A DNA stretch of 64,000 bases from Cavia porcellus (taxonomy: Eukaryota; Chordata; Mammalia; Rodentia; Caviidae): the NCBI RefSeq assembly GCF_034190915.1, contig NW_026947639.1:310001-374000 (forward strand). The letters run 5' to 3'. The position numbers were made by a program, and so were the translations under genes. The notes under the pieces were generated by a model. It made no database searches. It saw only the letters and a program-made list of their open reading frames with translations, and was not told where the DNA came from. Positions 39,911-53,389 of the stretch are shown in pieces (the stretch's first letter is position 1; each line of letters begins with the position of its first letter).

Positions 39911-42900
39911 TGCACACCATCCCGTGATGTTTTTCTCACTCCTACTAGTGAATCTAATGTAACAAATACCCATACAATGCGCAGCACCCCGTGATGTTTT
40001 TCTCACTCCTACTAGTGAATGTAATGTAACACACACCCATACAATGCGCACCACCCCGTGATGTTTTTCTCACTCCTACTAGTGAATCTAATGTAACACA
40101 CACCCATACAATACGCACCACCCCGTGATGTTTTTCTCACTCCTACTAGTGAATGTAATGTAACACACACCCATACAATGCGCACCACCCCATGATGTTT
40201 TTCTCACTCCTACTAGTGAATGTAATGTAACACACACCCATAAAATGCGCACCACCCCGTGATGTTTTTCTCACTCCTACTAGTGTATCTAATGTAACAC
40301 ACACCCATACAATGCGCACCACCCCGTGATGTTTTTCTCACTCCTACTAGTGAATGTAATGTAACACACACCCATACAATGCGCACCACCCCGTGATGTT
40401 TTTCTCACTCCTACTAGTGAATGTAATGTAACACACACCCATACAATGCGCACCACCCCGTGATGATTTTCTCACTCCTACTAGTGAATCTAATGTAACA
40501 AACACCCATACAATGCGCACCACCCCGTGATGTTTTTCTCACTCCTACTAGTGAATGTAATGTAACACACACCCATACAATGCGCACTACCCCGTGATGT
40601 TTTTCTCACTCCTACTAGTGAATCTAATGTAACACACACCCATACAATGCGCACCACCCCATGATATTTTTCTCACTCCTACTAGTGAATCTAATGTAAC
40701 ACACACCCATACAATGCGCACCACCCCGTGATGTTTTTCTCACTCCTACTAGTGAATGTAATGTAACACACACCCATACAATGCGCACCACCCCATGATG
40801 ATTTTCTCACTCCTACTAATGAATCTAATGTAACAAACACCCATACAATGCGCACCACCCCGTGATGTTTTTCTCACTCCTACTAGTGAATGTAATGTAA
40901 CACACACCCATACAATGCGCACCACCCCGTGATGTTTTTCTCACTCCTACTAGTGAATGTAATGTAACAAACACACATACAATGCGCACCACCCCGTGAT
41001 GTTTTTCTCACTCCTACTAGTGAATGTAATGTAACACACACCCATACAATGCGCCCCACCCCGTGCTGTTTTTCTCACTCCTACTAGTGAATGTAATGTA
41101 ACACACACCCATACAATGCGCACCACCCCGTGATGTTTTTCTCACTCCTACTAGTGAATGTAATGTAACACACACCCATACAATGCGCACCACCCCGTGA
41201 TGTTTTTCTCACTCCTACTAGTGAATGTAATGTAACACACACCCATACAATGCGCACCACCCCGTGATGTTTTTGTCACTCATACTAGTGAATCTAATGT
41301 AACAAACACCCATACAATGCGCACTACGCCGTGATGTTTTTCTCACTCCTACTAGTGAATCTAATGTAACACACACCCATACAATGCACACCACCCCGTG
41401 ATGTTTTTCTCACTCCTACTAGTGAATCTAATGTAACACACACCCATACAATGCGCACCACCCCGTGATGTTTTTCTCACTCCTATAGTGAATGTAATGT
41501 AACACACACCCATACAATGTGCACCACCCCGTGATGTTTTTCTCACTCCTACTAGTGAATGTAATGTAACACACACCCATACAATGCGCACCACCCCGTG
41601 ATGTTTTTGTCACTCATACTAGTGAATCTAATGTAACAAACACCCATACAATGCGCACCACCCCGTGATGTTTTTCTCACTCCTACTAGTGAATCTAATG
41701 TAACACACACCCATACAATGCGCACCACCCCGTGATGTTTTTCTCACCCCTACTAGTGAATGTAATGTAACACACACCCATACAATGCGCACCACCCCGT
41801 GATGTTTTTCTCACTCCTACTAGTGAATGTAATGTAACACACACCCATACAATGCGCACCACCACGTGATGATTTTCTCACTCCTACTAGTGAATCTAAT
41901 GTAACACACACCCATACAATGCGCACCACCCCGTGATGTTTTTCTCACTCCTACTAGTGAATGTAATGTAACACACACCCATACAATGCGCACCACCCCG
42001 TGATGTTTTTGTCACTCATACTAGTGAATCTAATGTAACAAACACCCATACAATGCGCACCACCCCGTGATGTTTTTCTCACTCCTACTAGTCAATCTAA
42101 TGTAACACACACCCATACAATGCGCACCACCCCGTGATGTTTTTCTCACTCCTATAGTGACTGTAATGTAACACACACCCATACAATGCGCACCACCCCG
42201 TGATGTTTTTCTCACTCCTACTAGTGAATCTAATGTAACACACACCCATACAATGCGCACCACCCCGTGATGTTTTTCTCACTCCTACTAGTGAATGTAA
42301 TGTAACACACACCCATACAATGCGCACCACCCCGTGATGTTTTTCTCACTCCTACTAGTGAATGTAATGTAACACACACCCATGCAATGCGCACCACCCC
42401 GTGATGTTTTTCTCACTCCTACTAGTGAATGTAATGTAACACACACCCATACAATGTGCACCACCCCGTGATGTTTTTCTCACTCCTACTAGTGAATGTA
42501 ATGTAACACACACCCATACAATGCGCACCACCCCGTGATGTTTTTCTCACTCCTACTAGTGAATGTAATGTAACACACACCCATACAATGCGCACCACCC
42601 CGTGATGTTTTTCTCACTCCTACTAGTGAATGTAATGTAACACACACCCATACAATGCGCCCCACCCCGTGATGTTTTTCTCACTCCTACTAGTGAATGT
42701 AATGTAACACACACCCATACAATGCGCACCCCCCCGTGATGTTTTTCTCACTCCTACTAGTGAATGTAATGTAACACACACCCATACAATGCGCCCCACC
42801 CCGTGCTGTTTTTCTCACTCCTACTAGTGAATCTAATGTAACACACACCCATACAATGCGCACCACCCCGTGATGTTTTTCTCACTCCTACTAGTGAATG

Positions 42901-44600
42901 TAATGTAACACACACCCATACAATGCGCACCACCCCGTGATGTTTTTCTCACTCCTACTAGTGAATGTAATGTAACACACACCCATACAATGCCCACCAC
43001 CCCGTGATGTTTTTGTCACTCATACTAGTGAATCTAATGTAACAAACACCCATACAATGCGCACTACCCCGTGATGTTTTTCTCACTCCTACTAGTGAAT
43101 CTAATGTAACAAACACCCATACAATGCGCACTACCCCGTGATGTTTTTATCACTCCTACTAGTGAATCTAATGTAACACACACCCATACAATGCGCACCA
43201 CCCCGTGATGTTTTTCTCACTGCTATAGTGAATGTAATGTAACACACACCCATACAATGCGCACCACCCCGTGATGTTTTTCTCACTCCTACTAGTGAAT
43301 GTAATGTAACACACACCCATACAATGCGCACCACCTCGTGATGATTTTCTCACTCCTACTAGTGAATCTAATGTAACACACACCCATACAATGCGCACCA
43401 CCCCGTGATGTTTTTCTCACTCCTACTAGTGAATGTAATGTAACACACACCCATACAATGCGCACCACCCCGTGATGTTTTTGTCACTCATACTAGTGAA
43501 TCTAATGTAACAAACACCCATACAATGCGCACCACCCCGTGATGTTTTTCTCACTCCTACTAGTGAATCTAATGTAACACACACCCATACAATGCGCACC
43601 ACCCCGTGATGTTTTTCTCACTCCTATAGTGAATGTAATGTAACACACACCCATACAATGCGCACCACCCTGTGATGTTTTTCTCACTCCTACTAGTGAA
43701 TGTAATGTAACACACACCCATACAATGCGCACCACCCCGTGATGTTTTTCTCACTCCTACTAGTGAATGTAATGTAACACACACCCATACAATGCGCACC
43801 ACCCCGTGATGTTTTTCTCACTCCTACTAGTGAATGTAATGTAACACACACCCATGCAATGCGCACCACCCCGTGATGTTTTTCTCACTCCTACTAGTGA
43901 ATGTAATGTAACACACACCCATACAATGCGCACCACCCCGTGATGTTTTTCTCACTCCTACTAGTGAATGTAATGTAACACACACCCATACAATGCGCCC
44001 CACCCCGTGATGTTTTTCTCACTCCTACTAGTGAATGTAATGTAACACACACCCATACAATGCGCACCACCCCGTGATGTTTTTCTCACTCCTACTAGTG
44101 AATCTAATGTAACACACACCCATACAATGCGCACCACCCCGTGATGTTTTTCTCACTCCTACTAGTGAATGTAATTTAACACACACCCATACAATGCGCA
44201 CCACCCCGTGATGTTTTTCTCACTCCTACTAGTGAATGTAATGTAACACACACCCATACAATGCGTACCACCCCGTGATGATTTTCTCACTCCTACTAGT
44301 GAATCTAATGTAACAAACACCCATACAATGCGCACCACCCCGTGATGTTTTTCTCACTCCTACTAGTGAATGTAATGTAACACACACCCATACAATGCGC
44401 ACCACCCCGTGATGTTTTTCTCACTCCTACTAGTGAATCTAATGTAACACACACCCATACAATTCGCACCACCCCATGATGTTTTTCTCACTCCTACTAG
44501 TGAATCTAATGTAACACACACCCATACAATGCGCACCACCCCGTGATGTTTTTCTCACTCCTACTAGTGAATCTAATGTAACACACACCCATACAATGCG
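39910..44600 (+). repeat. Mosaic segment with five 66-bp-type or linked variants
   Basis: Ordinary monomers with CCTATAG at 41482, 42151, 43222 and 43623, GTCACTCATACTAG monomers near 41278, 42012, 43018 and 43489, and one CACGTG at 41863. This part reuses marker orders seen at 9-25 kb (CCTCGTGATGATTTTC near 43335, CTCACCCC near 41747) but with more private changes, such as GACTGTAATG near 42159, GCACCCCCCCG near 42726 and GTTTTTATCAC near 43143. I see no gene or unrelated sequence. It looks like an older relative of the central superunit. Confidence 0.72.
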
Positions 44601-46930
44601 CACCACCCCGTGATGTTTTTATCACTCCTACTAGTGAATGTAATGTAACACGCACCCATACAATGCGCACCACCCCGTGATGTTTTTCTCACTCCTACTA
44701 GTGAATGTAATGTAACACACACCCATACAATGCGCACCACCCCGTGATGTTTTTCTCACTCCTACTAGTGAATGTAATGTAACACACACCCATACAATGC
44801 GCACCACCCCGTGATGTTTTTCTCACTCCTACTAGTGAATGTAATGTAACACACACCCATACAATGCGCACCACCCCGTGATGTTTTTCTCACTCCTACT
44901 AGTGAATGTAATGTAACACACACCCATACAATGCGCACCACCCCGTGATGTTTTTCTCACTCCTACTAGTGAATGTAATGTAACACACACCCATACAATG
45001 CGCACCAACCCGTGATGATTTTCTCACTCCTACTAGTGAATCTAATGTAACAAACACCCATACAATGCGCAGCACCCCGTGATGTTTTTCTCACTCCTAC
45101 TAGTGAATGTAATGTAACACACACCCATACAATGCGCAGCACCCCGTGATGTTTTTCTCACTCCTACTAGTGAATCTAATGTAACACACACCCATACAAT
45201 GCGCACCACCCCGTGATGTTTTTCTCACTCCTACTAGTGAATGTAATGTAACACACACCCATACAATGCGCACCACCCCGTGATGTTTTTCTCACTCCTA
45301 CTAGTGAATGTAATGTAACACACACCCATACAATGCGCACCACCCCGTGATGGTTTTCTCACTCCTACTAGTGAATCTAATGTAGCACACACCCATACAA
45401 TGCGCCCCACCCCGTGATGTTTTTCTCACTCCTACTAGTTAATGTAATGTAACACACACCCATACAATGCGCACCACCCCGTGATGATTTTCTCACTCCT
45501 ACTAGTGAATCTAATGTAACAAACACCCATACAATGCGCACCACCCCGTGATGTTTTTCTCACTCCTACTAGTGAATGTAATGTAACACACACCCATACA
45601 ATGCGCACCACCCCGTGATGTTTTTCTCACTCCTACTAGTGAATGTAATGTAACACACACCCATAAAATGCGCACCACCCCGTGATGTTTTTCTCACTCC
45701 TACTAGTGAATGTAATGTAACACACACCCATACAATGCGCACCACCCCGTGATGTTTTTCTCACTCCTACTAGTGAATGTAATGTAACACACACCCATAC
45801 AATGCGCACCACCCCGTGATGTTTTTCTCACTCCTACTAGTGAATGTAATGTAACACACACCCATACAATGCGCACCACCCCGTGATGTTTTTCTCACTC
45901 CTACTAGTGAATGTAATGTAACACACACCCATACAATGCGCACCACCCCGTGATGTTTTTCTCCCTCCTACTAGTGAATGTAATGTAACACACACCCATA
46001 CAATGCGCACCACCCCGTGATGTTTTTCTCACTCCTACTAGTGAATGTAATTTAACACACACCCATACAATGCGCACCACCCCGTGATGTTTTTCTCACT
46101 CCTACTAGTGAATGTAATGTAACACACACCCATACAATGCGCACCACCCCGTGATGATTTTCTCACTCCTACTAGTGAATCTAATGTAACAAACACCCAT
46201 ACAATGCGCACCACCCCGTGATGTTTTTCTCACTCCTACTAGTGAATGTAATGTAACACACACCCATACAATGCGCACCACCCCGTGATGTTTTTCTCAC
46301 TCCTACTAGTGAATGTAATGTAACACACACCCATACAATGCGCACCACCCCGTGATGTTTTTCTCACTCCTACTAGTGAATGTAATGTAACACACACCCA
46401 TACAATGCGCACCACCCCGTGATGTTTTTCTCACTCCTACTAGTGAATGTAATGTAACACACACCCATACAATGCGCACCACCCCTTGATGTTTTTCTCA
46501 CTCCTACTAGTGAATCTAATGTAACACACACCCATACATTGCGCACCACCCCGTGATGTTTTTCTCACTCCTACTAGTGAATGTAATGTAACACACACCC
46601 ATACAATGCGCACCACCCCGTGATGTTTTTCTCACTCCTACTAGTGAATGTAATGTAACACACACGCATACAATGCGCACCACCCCGTGATGATTTTCTC
46701 ACTCCTACTATTGAATCTAATGTAACACACACCCATACAATGCGCACCACCCCGTGATGTTTTTCTCACTCCTACTAGTGAATGTAATGTAACACACACC
46801 CATACAATGCGCACCACCCCGTGATGATTTTCTCACTCCTACTAGTGAATCTAATGTAACAAACACCCATACAATGCGCACCACCCCGTGATGTTTTTCT
46901 CACTCCTACTAGTGAATGTAATGTAACACA
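44600..46930 (+). repeat. Near-consensus monomer stretch
   Basis: Long runs of monomers match consensus exactly, broken by isolated changes: AACACGCACCC near 44650, GATGGTTTTC near 45352, GTAGCACAC near 45383, CTCCCTCC near 45961, GAATGTAATTTAAC near 46048, CACGCATAC near 46664. There are no length variants from 43623 to 47240. Few shared markers are present, so higher-order periods are hard to define here. Confidence 0.7.
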
Positions 46931-47099
46931 CACCCATACAATGCGCACCACCCCGTGATGTTTTTCTCACTCCTACTAGTGAATGTAATGTAACACACAC
47001 CCATACAATGCGCACCACCCCGTGATGTTTTTGTCACTCCTACTAGTGAATGTAATGTAACACACACCCATACAATGCGCACCACCCCGTGATGTTTTT

Positions 47100-48900
47100 G
47101 TCACTCATAATAGTGAATCTAATGTAACAAACACCCATACAATGCGCACCACCCCGTGATGTTTTGCTCACTCCTACTAGTGAATCTAATGTAACACACA
47201 CCCATACAATGCGCACCACCCCGTGATGTTTTTCTCACTCCTATAGTGAATGTAATGTAACACACACCCATACAATGCGCACCACCCCGTGATGTTTTTC
47301 TCACTCCTACTAGTGAATCTAATGTAACACACACCCATGCAATGCGCACCACCCCGTGATGTTTTTCTCACTCCTACTAGTGAATGTAATGTAACACACA
47401 CCCATACAATGCGCACCACCCCGTGATGTTTTTCTCACTCCTACTAGTGAATGTAATGTAACACACACCCATACAATGCGCCCCACCCCGTGATGTTTTT
47501 CTCACTCCTACTAGTGAATGTAATGTAACACACACCCATACAATGCGCACCACCCCGTGATGTTTTTCTCACTCCTACTAGTAAATCTAATGTAACACAC
47601 ACCCATACAATGCGCACCACCCCGTGATGTTTTTCTCACTCCTACTAGTGAATGTAATGTAACACACACCCATACAATGCGCACCACCCCGTGATGTTTT
47701 TCTCACTCCTACTAGTGAATGTAATGTAACACACACCCATACAATGCGCACCACCCCGTGATGATTTTCTCACTCCTACTAGTGAATCTAATGTTTCACA
47801 CACCCATACAATGCGCACCACCCCATGATGTTTTTCTCACTCCTACTAGTGAAAGTAATGTAACACACACCCATACAATGCGCACCACCCCGTGATGATT
47901 TTCTCACTCCTACTAGTGAATCTAATGTAACACACACCCATGCAATGTGCACCACCGGGTGATGTTTTTCTCACTCCTACTAGTGAATGTAATGTAACAC
48001 ACACCCATACAATGCGCACCACCCAGTGATGTTTTTCTCACTCCTACTAGTGAATGTAATGTAACACACACCCATAAAATGCGCACCACCCCGTGATATT
48101 TTTCTCACTCCTACTAGTGAATCTAATGTAACACACACCCATACAATGCGCACCACCCCGTGATGTTTTTCTCACTCCTACTAGTGAATGTAATGTAACA
48201 CACACCCATACAATGCGCACCACCCCGTGATGTTTTTCTCACTCCTACTAGTGAATCTAATGTAACACACACCCATACAATGCGCACCACCCCGTGATGT
48301 TTTTCTCACTCCTACTAGTGAATGTAATGTAACACACACCCATACAATGCGCACCACCCCGTGATTATTTTCTCACTCCTACTAATGAATCTAATGTAAC
48401 AAACACCCATACAATGCACACCATCCCGTGATGTTTTTCTCAATTCTACTAGTGAATGTAATGTAACACACACCCATACAATGCGCACCACCCCGTGATG
48501 ATTTTCTCACTCCTACTAGTGAATCTAATGTAACAAATACCCATACAATGCGCAGCACCCCGTGATGTTTTTCTCACTCCTACTAGTGAATGTAATGTAA
48601 CACACACCCATACAATGCCCACCACCCCGTGATGTTTTTCTCACTCCTACTAGTGAATCTAATGTAACACACACCCATACAATGCGCACCACCCCGTGTT
48701 GTTTTTCTCACTCCTACTAGAGAATCTAATGTAACACACACCCATACAATGCGCACCACCCCGTGATTTTTTTCTCACTCCTACTAGTGAATGTAATGTA
48801 ACACACACCCATACAATGCGCACCACCCCGTGATGATTTTCTCACTCCTACTAGAGAATCTAATGTAACACACACCCATACAATGCGCACCACCCCGTGA
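47100..48900 (+). repeat. 2478-bp-offset unit, copy 1
   Basis: Matches 49.58-51.3 kb at 2478 bp (37 monomers minus one base). Pairs: GTTTTGCTCAC near 47161/49639, CCTATAG 47240/49718, AGTAAATCTAATG near 47580/50058, AATGTTTCACAC (TTTC 47794/50272), GAAAGTAATG near 47851/50329, CAATTCTACT 48441/50919. A third copy of much of it is at 53.4-54.7 kb. Private here: CACCGGGTGATG near 47955 and GTGATTATTTTC near 48361. The tail (48.7-49.0 kb) holds a local doublet of the CTAGAGAATC and GTGATTTTTTTC monomers. Confidence 0.82.
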
Positions 48901-50039
48901 TTTTTTTCTCACTCCCACTAGTGAATGTAATGTAACACACACCCATACAATGCGCACCACCCCGTGATGTTTTTGTCACTCATACTAGTGAATGTAATGT
49001 AACACACACCCATACAATGCGCACCACCCCGTGATGTTTTTCTCACTCCTACTAGTGAATGTAATGTAACACACACCCATACAATGCTCACCATCCCGTG
49101 ATGTTTTTCTCACTTCTACTAGTGAATGTAATGTAACACACACCCATACAATGCGCACCACCCCGTGATGATTTTCTCACTCCTACTAGTGAATCTAATG
49201 TAACAAATACCCATACAATGCGCAGCACCCCGTGATGTTTTTCTCACTCCTACTAGTGAATGTAATGTAACACACACCCATACAATGCGCCCCACCCCGT
49301 GATGTTTTTCTCACTCCTACTAGTGAATGTAATGTAACACACACCCATACAATGCGCACCACTTCGTGATGTTTTTCTCACTCCTACTAGTGAATGTAAT
49401 GTAACACACACCCATACAATGCGCACCACCCCGTGATGTTTTTCTCACTCCTACTAGTGAATGTAATGTAACACACACCCATACAATGCGTACCACCCCG
49501 TGATGATTTTCTCACTCCTACTAGTGAATCTAATGTAACACACACCCATATAATGCGCACCACCCCGTGATGTTTTTGTCACTCATACTAGTGAATCTAA
49601 TGTAACAAACACCCATACAATGCGCACCACCCCGTGATGTTTTGCTCACTCCTACTAGTGAATCTAATGTAACACACACCCATACAATGCGCACCACCCC
49701 GTGATGTTTTTCTCACTCCTATAGTGAATGTAATGTAACACACACCCATACAATGCGCACCACCCCGTGATGTTTTTCTCACACCTACTAGTGAATCTAA
49801 TGTAACACACACCCATGCAATGCGCACCACCCCGTGATGTTTTTCTCACTCCTACTAGTGAATGTAATGTAACACACACCCATACAATGCGCACCACCCC
49901 GTGATGTTTTTCTCACTCCTACTAGTGAATGTAATGTAACACACACCCATACAATGCGCCCCACCCCGTGATGTTTTTCTCACTCCTACTAGTGAATGTA
50001 ATGTAACACACACCCATACAATGCGCACCACCCCGTGAT

Positions 50040-52980
50040 GTTTTTTTCACACCTACTAGTAAATCTAATGTAACACACACCCATACAATGCGCACCACCC
50101 CGTGATGTTTTTCTCACTCCTACTAGTGAATGTAATGTAACACACACCCATACAATGCGCACCACCCCGTGATGTTTTTCTCACTCCTACTAGTGAATGT
50201 AATGTAACACACACCCATACAATGCGCACCACCCCGTGATGATTTTCTCACTCCTACTAGTGAATCTAATGTTTCACACACCCATACAATGCGCACCACC
50301 CCATGATGTTTTTCTCACTCCTACTAGTGAAAGTAATGTAACACACACCCATACAATGCGCACCACCCCGTGATGATTTTCTCACTCCTACTAGTGAATC
50401 TAATGTAACACACACCCATGCAATGTGCACCACCCCGTGATGTTTTTCTCACTCCTACTAGTGAATGTAATGTAACACACACCCATACAATGCGCACCAC
50501 CCAGTGATGTTTTTCTCACTCCTACTAGTGAATGTAATGTAACACACACCCATAAAATGCGCACCACCCCGTGATGTTTTTCTCACTCCTACTAGTGAAT
50601 CTAATGTAACACACACCCATACAATGCGCACCACCCCGTGATGTTTTTCTCACTCCTACTAGTGAATGTAATGTAACACACACCCATACAATGCGCACCA
50701 CCCCGTGATGTTTTTCTCACTCCTACTAGTGAATCTAATGTAACACACACCCATACAATGCGCACCACCCCGTGATGTTTTTCTCACTCCTACTAGTGAA
50801 TGTAATGTAACACACACCCATACAATGCGCACCACCCCGTGATGATTTTCTCACTCCTACTAATGAATCTAATGTAACAAACACCCATACAATGCACACC
50901 ATCCCGTGAGGTTTTTCTCAATTCTACTAGTGAATGTAATGTAACACACACCCATACAATGCGCACCACCCCGTGATGATTTTCTCACTCCTACTAGTGA
51001 ATCTAATGTAACAAATACCCATACAATGCGCAGCACCCCGTGATGTTTTTCTCACTCCTACTAGTGAATGTAATGTAACACACACCCATACAATGCCCAC
51101 CACCCCGTGATGTTTTTCTCACTCCTACTAGTGAATCTAATGTAACACACACCCATACAATGCGCACCACCCCGTGTTGTTTTTCTCACTCCTACTAGAG
51201 AATCTAATGTAACACACACCCATACAATGCGCACCACCCCGTGATTTTTTTCTCACTCCTACTAGTGAATGTAATGTAACACACACCCATACAATGCGCA
51301 CCACCCCGTGATGATTTTCTCACTCCTACTAGTGAATCTAATGTAACAAACACCCATACAATGCGCACCACCCCGTGATGTTTTTCTCACTCCTAAGAGT
51401 GAATGTAATGTAACACACACCCATACAATGCGCACCACCCCGTGATGTTTTTCTCACTCCTACTAGTGAATGTAATGTAACACACACCCATACAATGCGC
51501 ACCACCCCGTGATGTTTTTCTCACTCCCACTAGTGAATGTAATGTAACACACACCCATACAATGCGCACCACCCCGTGATGTTTTTGTCACTCATACTAG
51601 TGAATCTAATGTAACAAACACCCTTACAATGCGCACCACCCCGTGATGTTTTTCTCACTCCTACTAGTGAATCTAATGTAACACACACCCATACAATGCG
51701 CACCACCCCGTGATGTTTTTCTCACTCCTACTAGTGAATGTAATGTAACACACACAAATACAATGCGCACCACCCCGTTATGTTTTTCTCACTCCTACTA
51801 GTGAATGTAATGTAACACACACCCATACAATGCGCACCACCCCGTGATGTTTTTCTCACTCCTAATAGTGAATGTAATGTAACACACACCCATACAATGC
51901 GCACCACCCCGTGATGTTTTTCTCACTCCTAATAGTGAATGTAATGTAACACACACCCATACAATGCGCACCACCCCGTGATGTTTTTCTCACTCCTACT
52001 AGTGAATGTAATGTAACACACAGCCATACAATGCGCCCCACCCCGTGATGTTTTTCTCACTCCTACTAGTGAATGTAATGTAACACACACCCATACAATG
52101 CGCACCACCCCTTGATGTTTTTCTCACTCCTACTAGTGAATCTAATGTAACACACACCCATACAATGCGCACCACCCCGTGATGTTTTTCTCACTCCTAC
52201 TAGTGAATGTAATGTAACACACACCCATACAATGCGCACCACCCCGTGATGTTTTCCTCACTCCTACTAGTGAATGTAATGTAACACACACCCATACAAT
52301 GCGCACCACCCCGTGATGATTTTCTCACTCCTACTAGTGAATCTAATGTAACAAACACCCATACAATGCGCAGCACCCCGTGATGTTTTTCTCACTCCTA
52401 CTAGTGAATGCAATGTAACACACACCCATACAATGCGCACCACCCCGTGATGTTTTTCTCACTCCTACTAGTGAATGTAATGTAACACACACCCATACAA
52501 TGCTCACCATCCCGTGATGTTTTTCTCACTTCTACTAGTGAATGTAATGTAACACACACCCATACAATGCGCACCACCCCGTGATGATTTTCTCACTCCT
52601 ACTAGTGAATCTAATGTAACAAATACCCATACAATGCGCAGCACGCCGTGATGTTTTTCTCACTCCTACTAGTGAATGTAATGTAACACACACCCATACA
52701 ATGCGCACCACCGCGTGATGTTTTTCTCACTCCTACTAGTGAATCTAATGTAACACACACCCATACAATGCGCACCACCGCGTGATGTTTTTGTCACTCC
52801 TACTAGTGAATCTAATGTAACACACACCCATACAATGCGCACCACCCCGTGATGATTTTCTCACTCCTACTAGTGAATCTAATGTAACACACACCCATAC
52901 AATGCGCACCACCCCGTGATGTTTTTCTCACTCCTACTAGTGAATGTAATGTAACACACACCCATACAATGCGCACCACC
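50040..52980 (+). repeat. 3350-bp superunit, copy 1
   Basis: Offset exactly 3350 bp (50 monomers) from 53.39-56.4 kb. Pairs: TTTCAC 50272/53622, CAATTCTACT 50919/54269, GTGATTTTTTTC near 51241/54591, CCTAAGAG near 51392/54742, CACCCTTACAATG near 51618/54968, CGTTATG near 51776/55126, GAATGCAATG near 52407/55757, GCTCACCATCCC near 52502/55852. Private: CACACAAATAC near 51751, a second CCTAAT loop near 51932 and GCACGCCGTG near 52641. No length variants occur in this copy or its partner. Confidence 0.86.
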
Positions 52981-53389
52981 CCGTGATGTTTTTCTCACTC
53001 CTACTAGTGAATGTAATGTAACACACACCCATACAATGCGCACCACCCCGTGATGTTTTTCTCACTCCTACTAGTGAATGTAATGTAACACACACCCATA
53101 CAATGCGCACCACCCCGTGATGTTTTTCTCACTCCTACTAGTGAATGTAATGTAACACACAGCCATACAATGCGCACCACCCCGTGATGTTTTTCTCACT
53201 CCTACTAGTGAATGTAATGTAACACACACCCATACAATGCGCACCACCCCGTGATGATTTTCTCACTCCTACTAGTGAATCTAATGTAACAAACACCCAT
53301 ACAATGCGCACCACCCCGTGATGTTTTTCTCACTCCTACCAGTGAATGTAATGTAACACACACCCATACAATGCGCACCACCCCGTGAT

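Larger units (their letters stand above)
9225..49724 (+). repeat. Recurrent 66-bp monomer variant (38 copies)
   Basis: CCTACTAG becomes CCTATAG by loss of one C, always at the same place. The first base of CCTATAG lies at 9225, 9894, 11032, 12371, 13040, 13776, 15383, 15985, 16654, 17792, 18461, 19398, 20134, 20803, 21941, 22677, 23614, 24350, 25019, 25554, 26826, 29036, 29772, 30307, 33388, 34392, 34591, 34656, 35658, 35924, 38536, 38803, 41482, 42151, 43222 (as GCTATAG), 43623, 47240 and 49718. None occurs before 9225 or after 49718. The same deletion in recurring flanking haplotypes argues for one origin and spread by segmental duplication. It shortens the hairpin loop from 6 to 5 nt but leaves both arms, and removes ACTAGT. 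Each copy shifts phase by one base, which is why minus-strand open frames appear at these sites. Confidence 0.93.
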
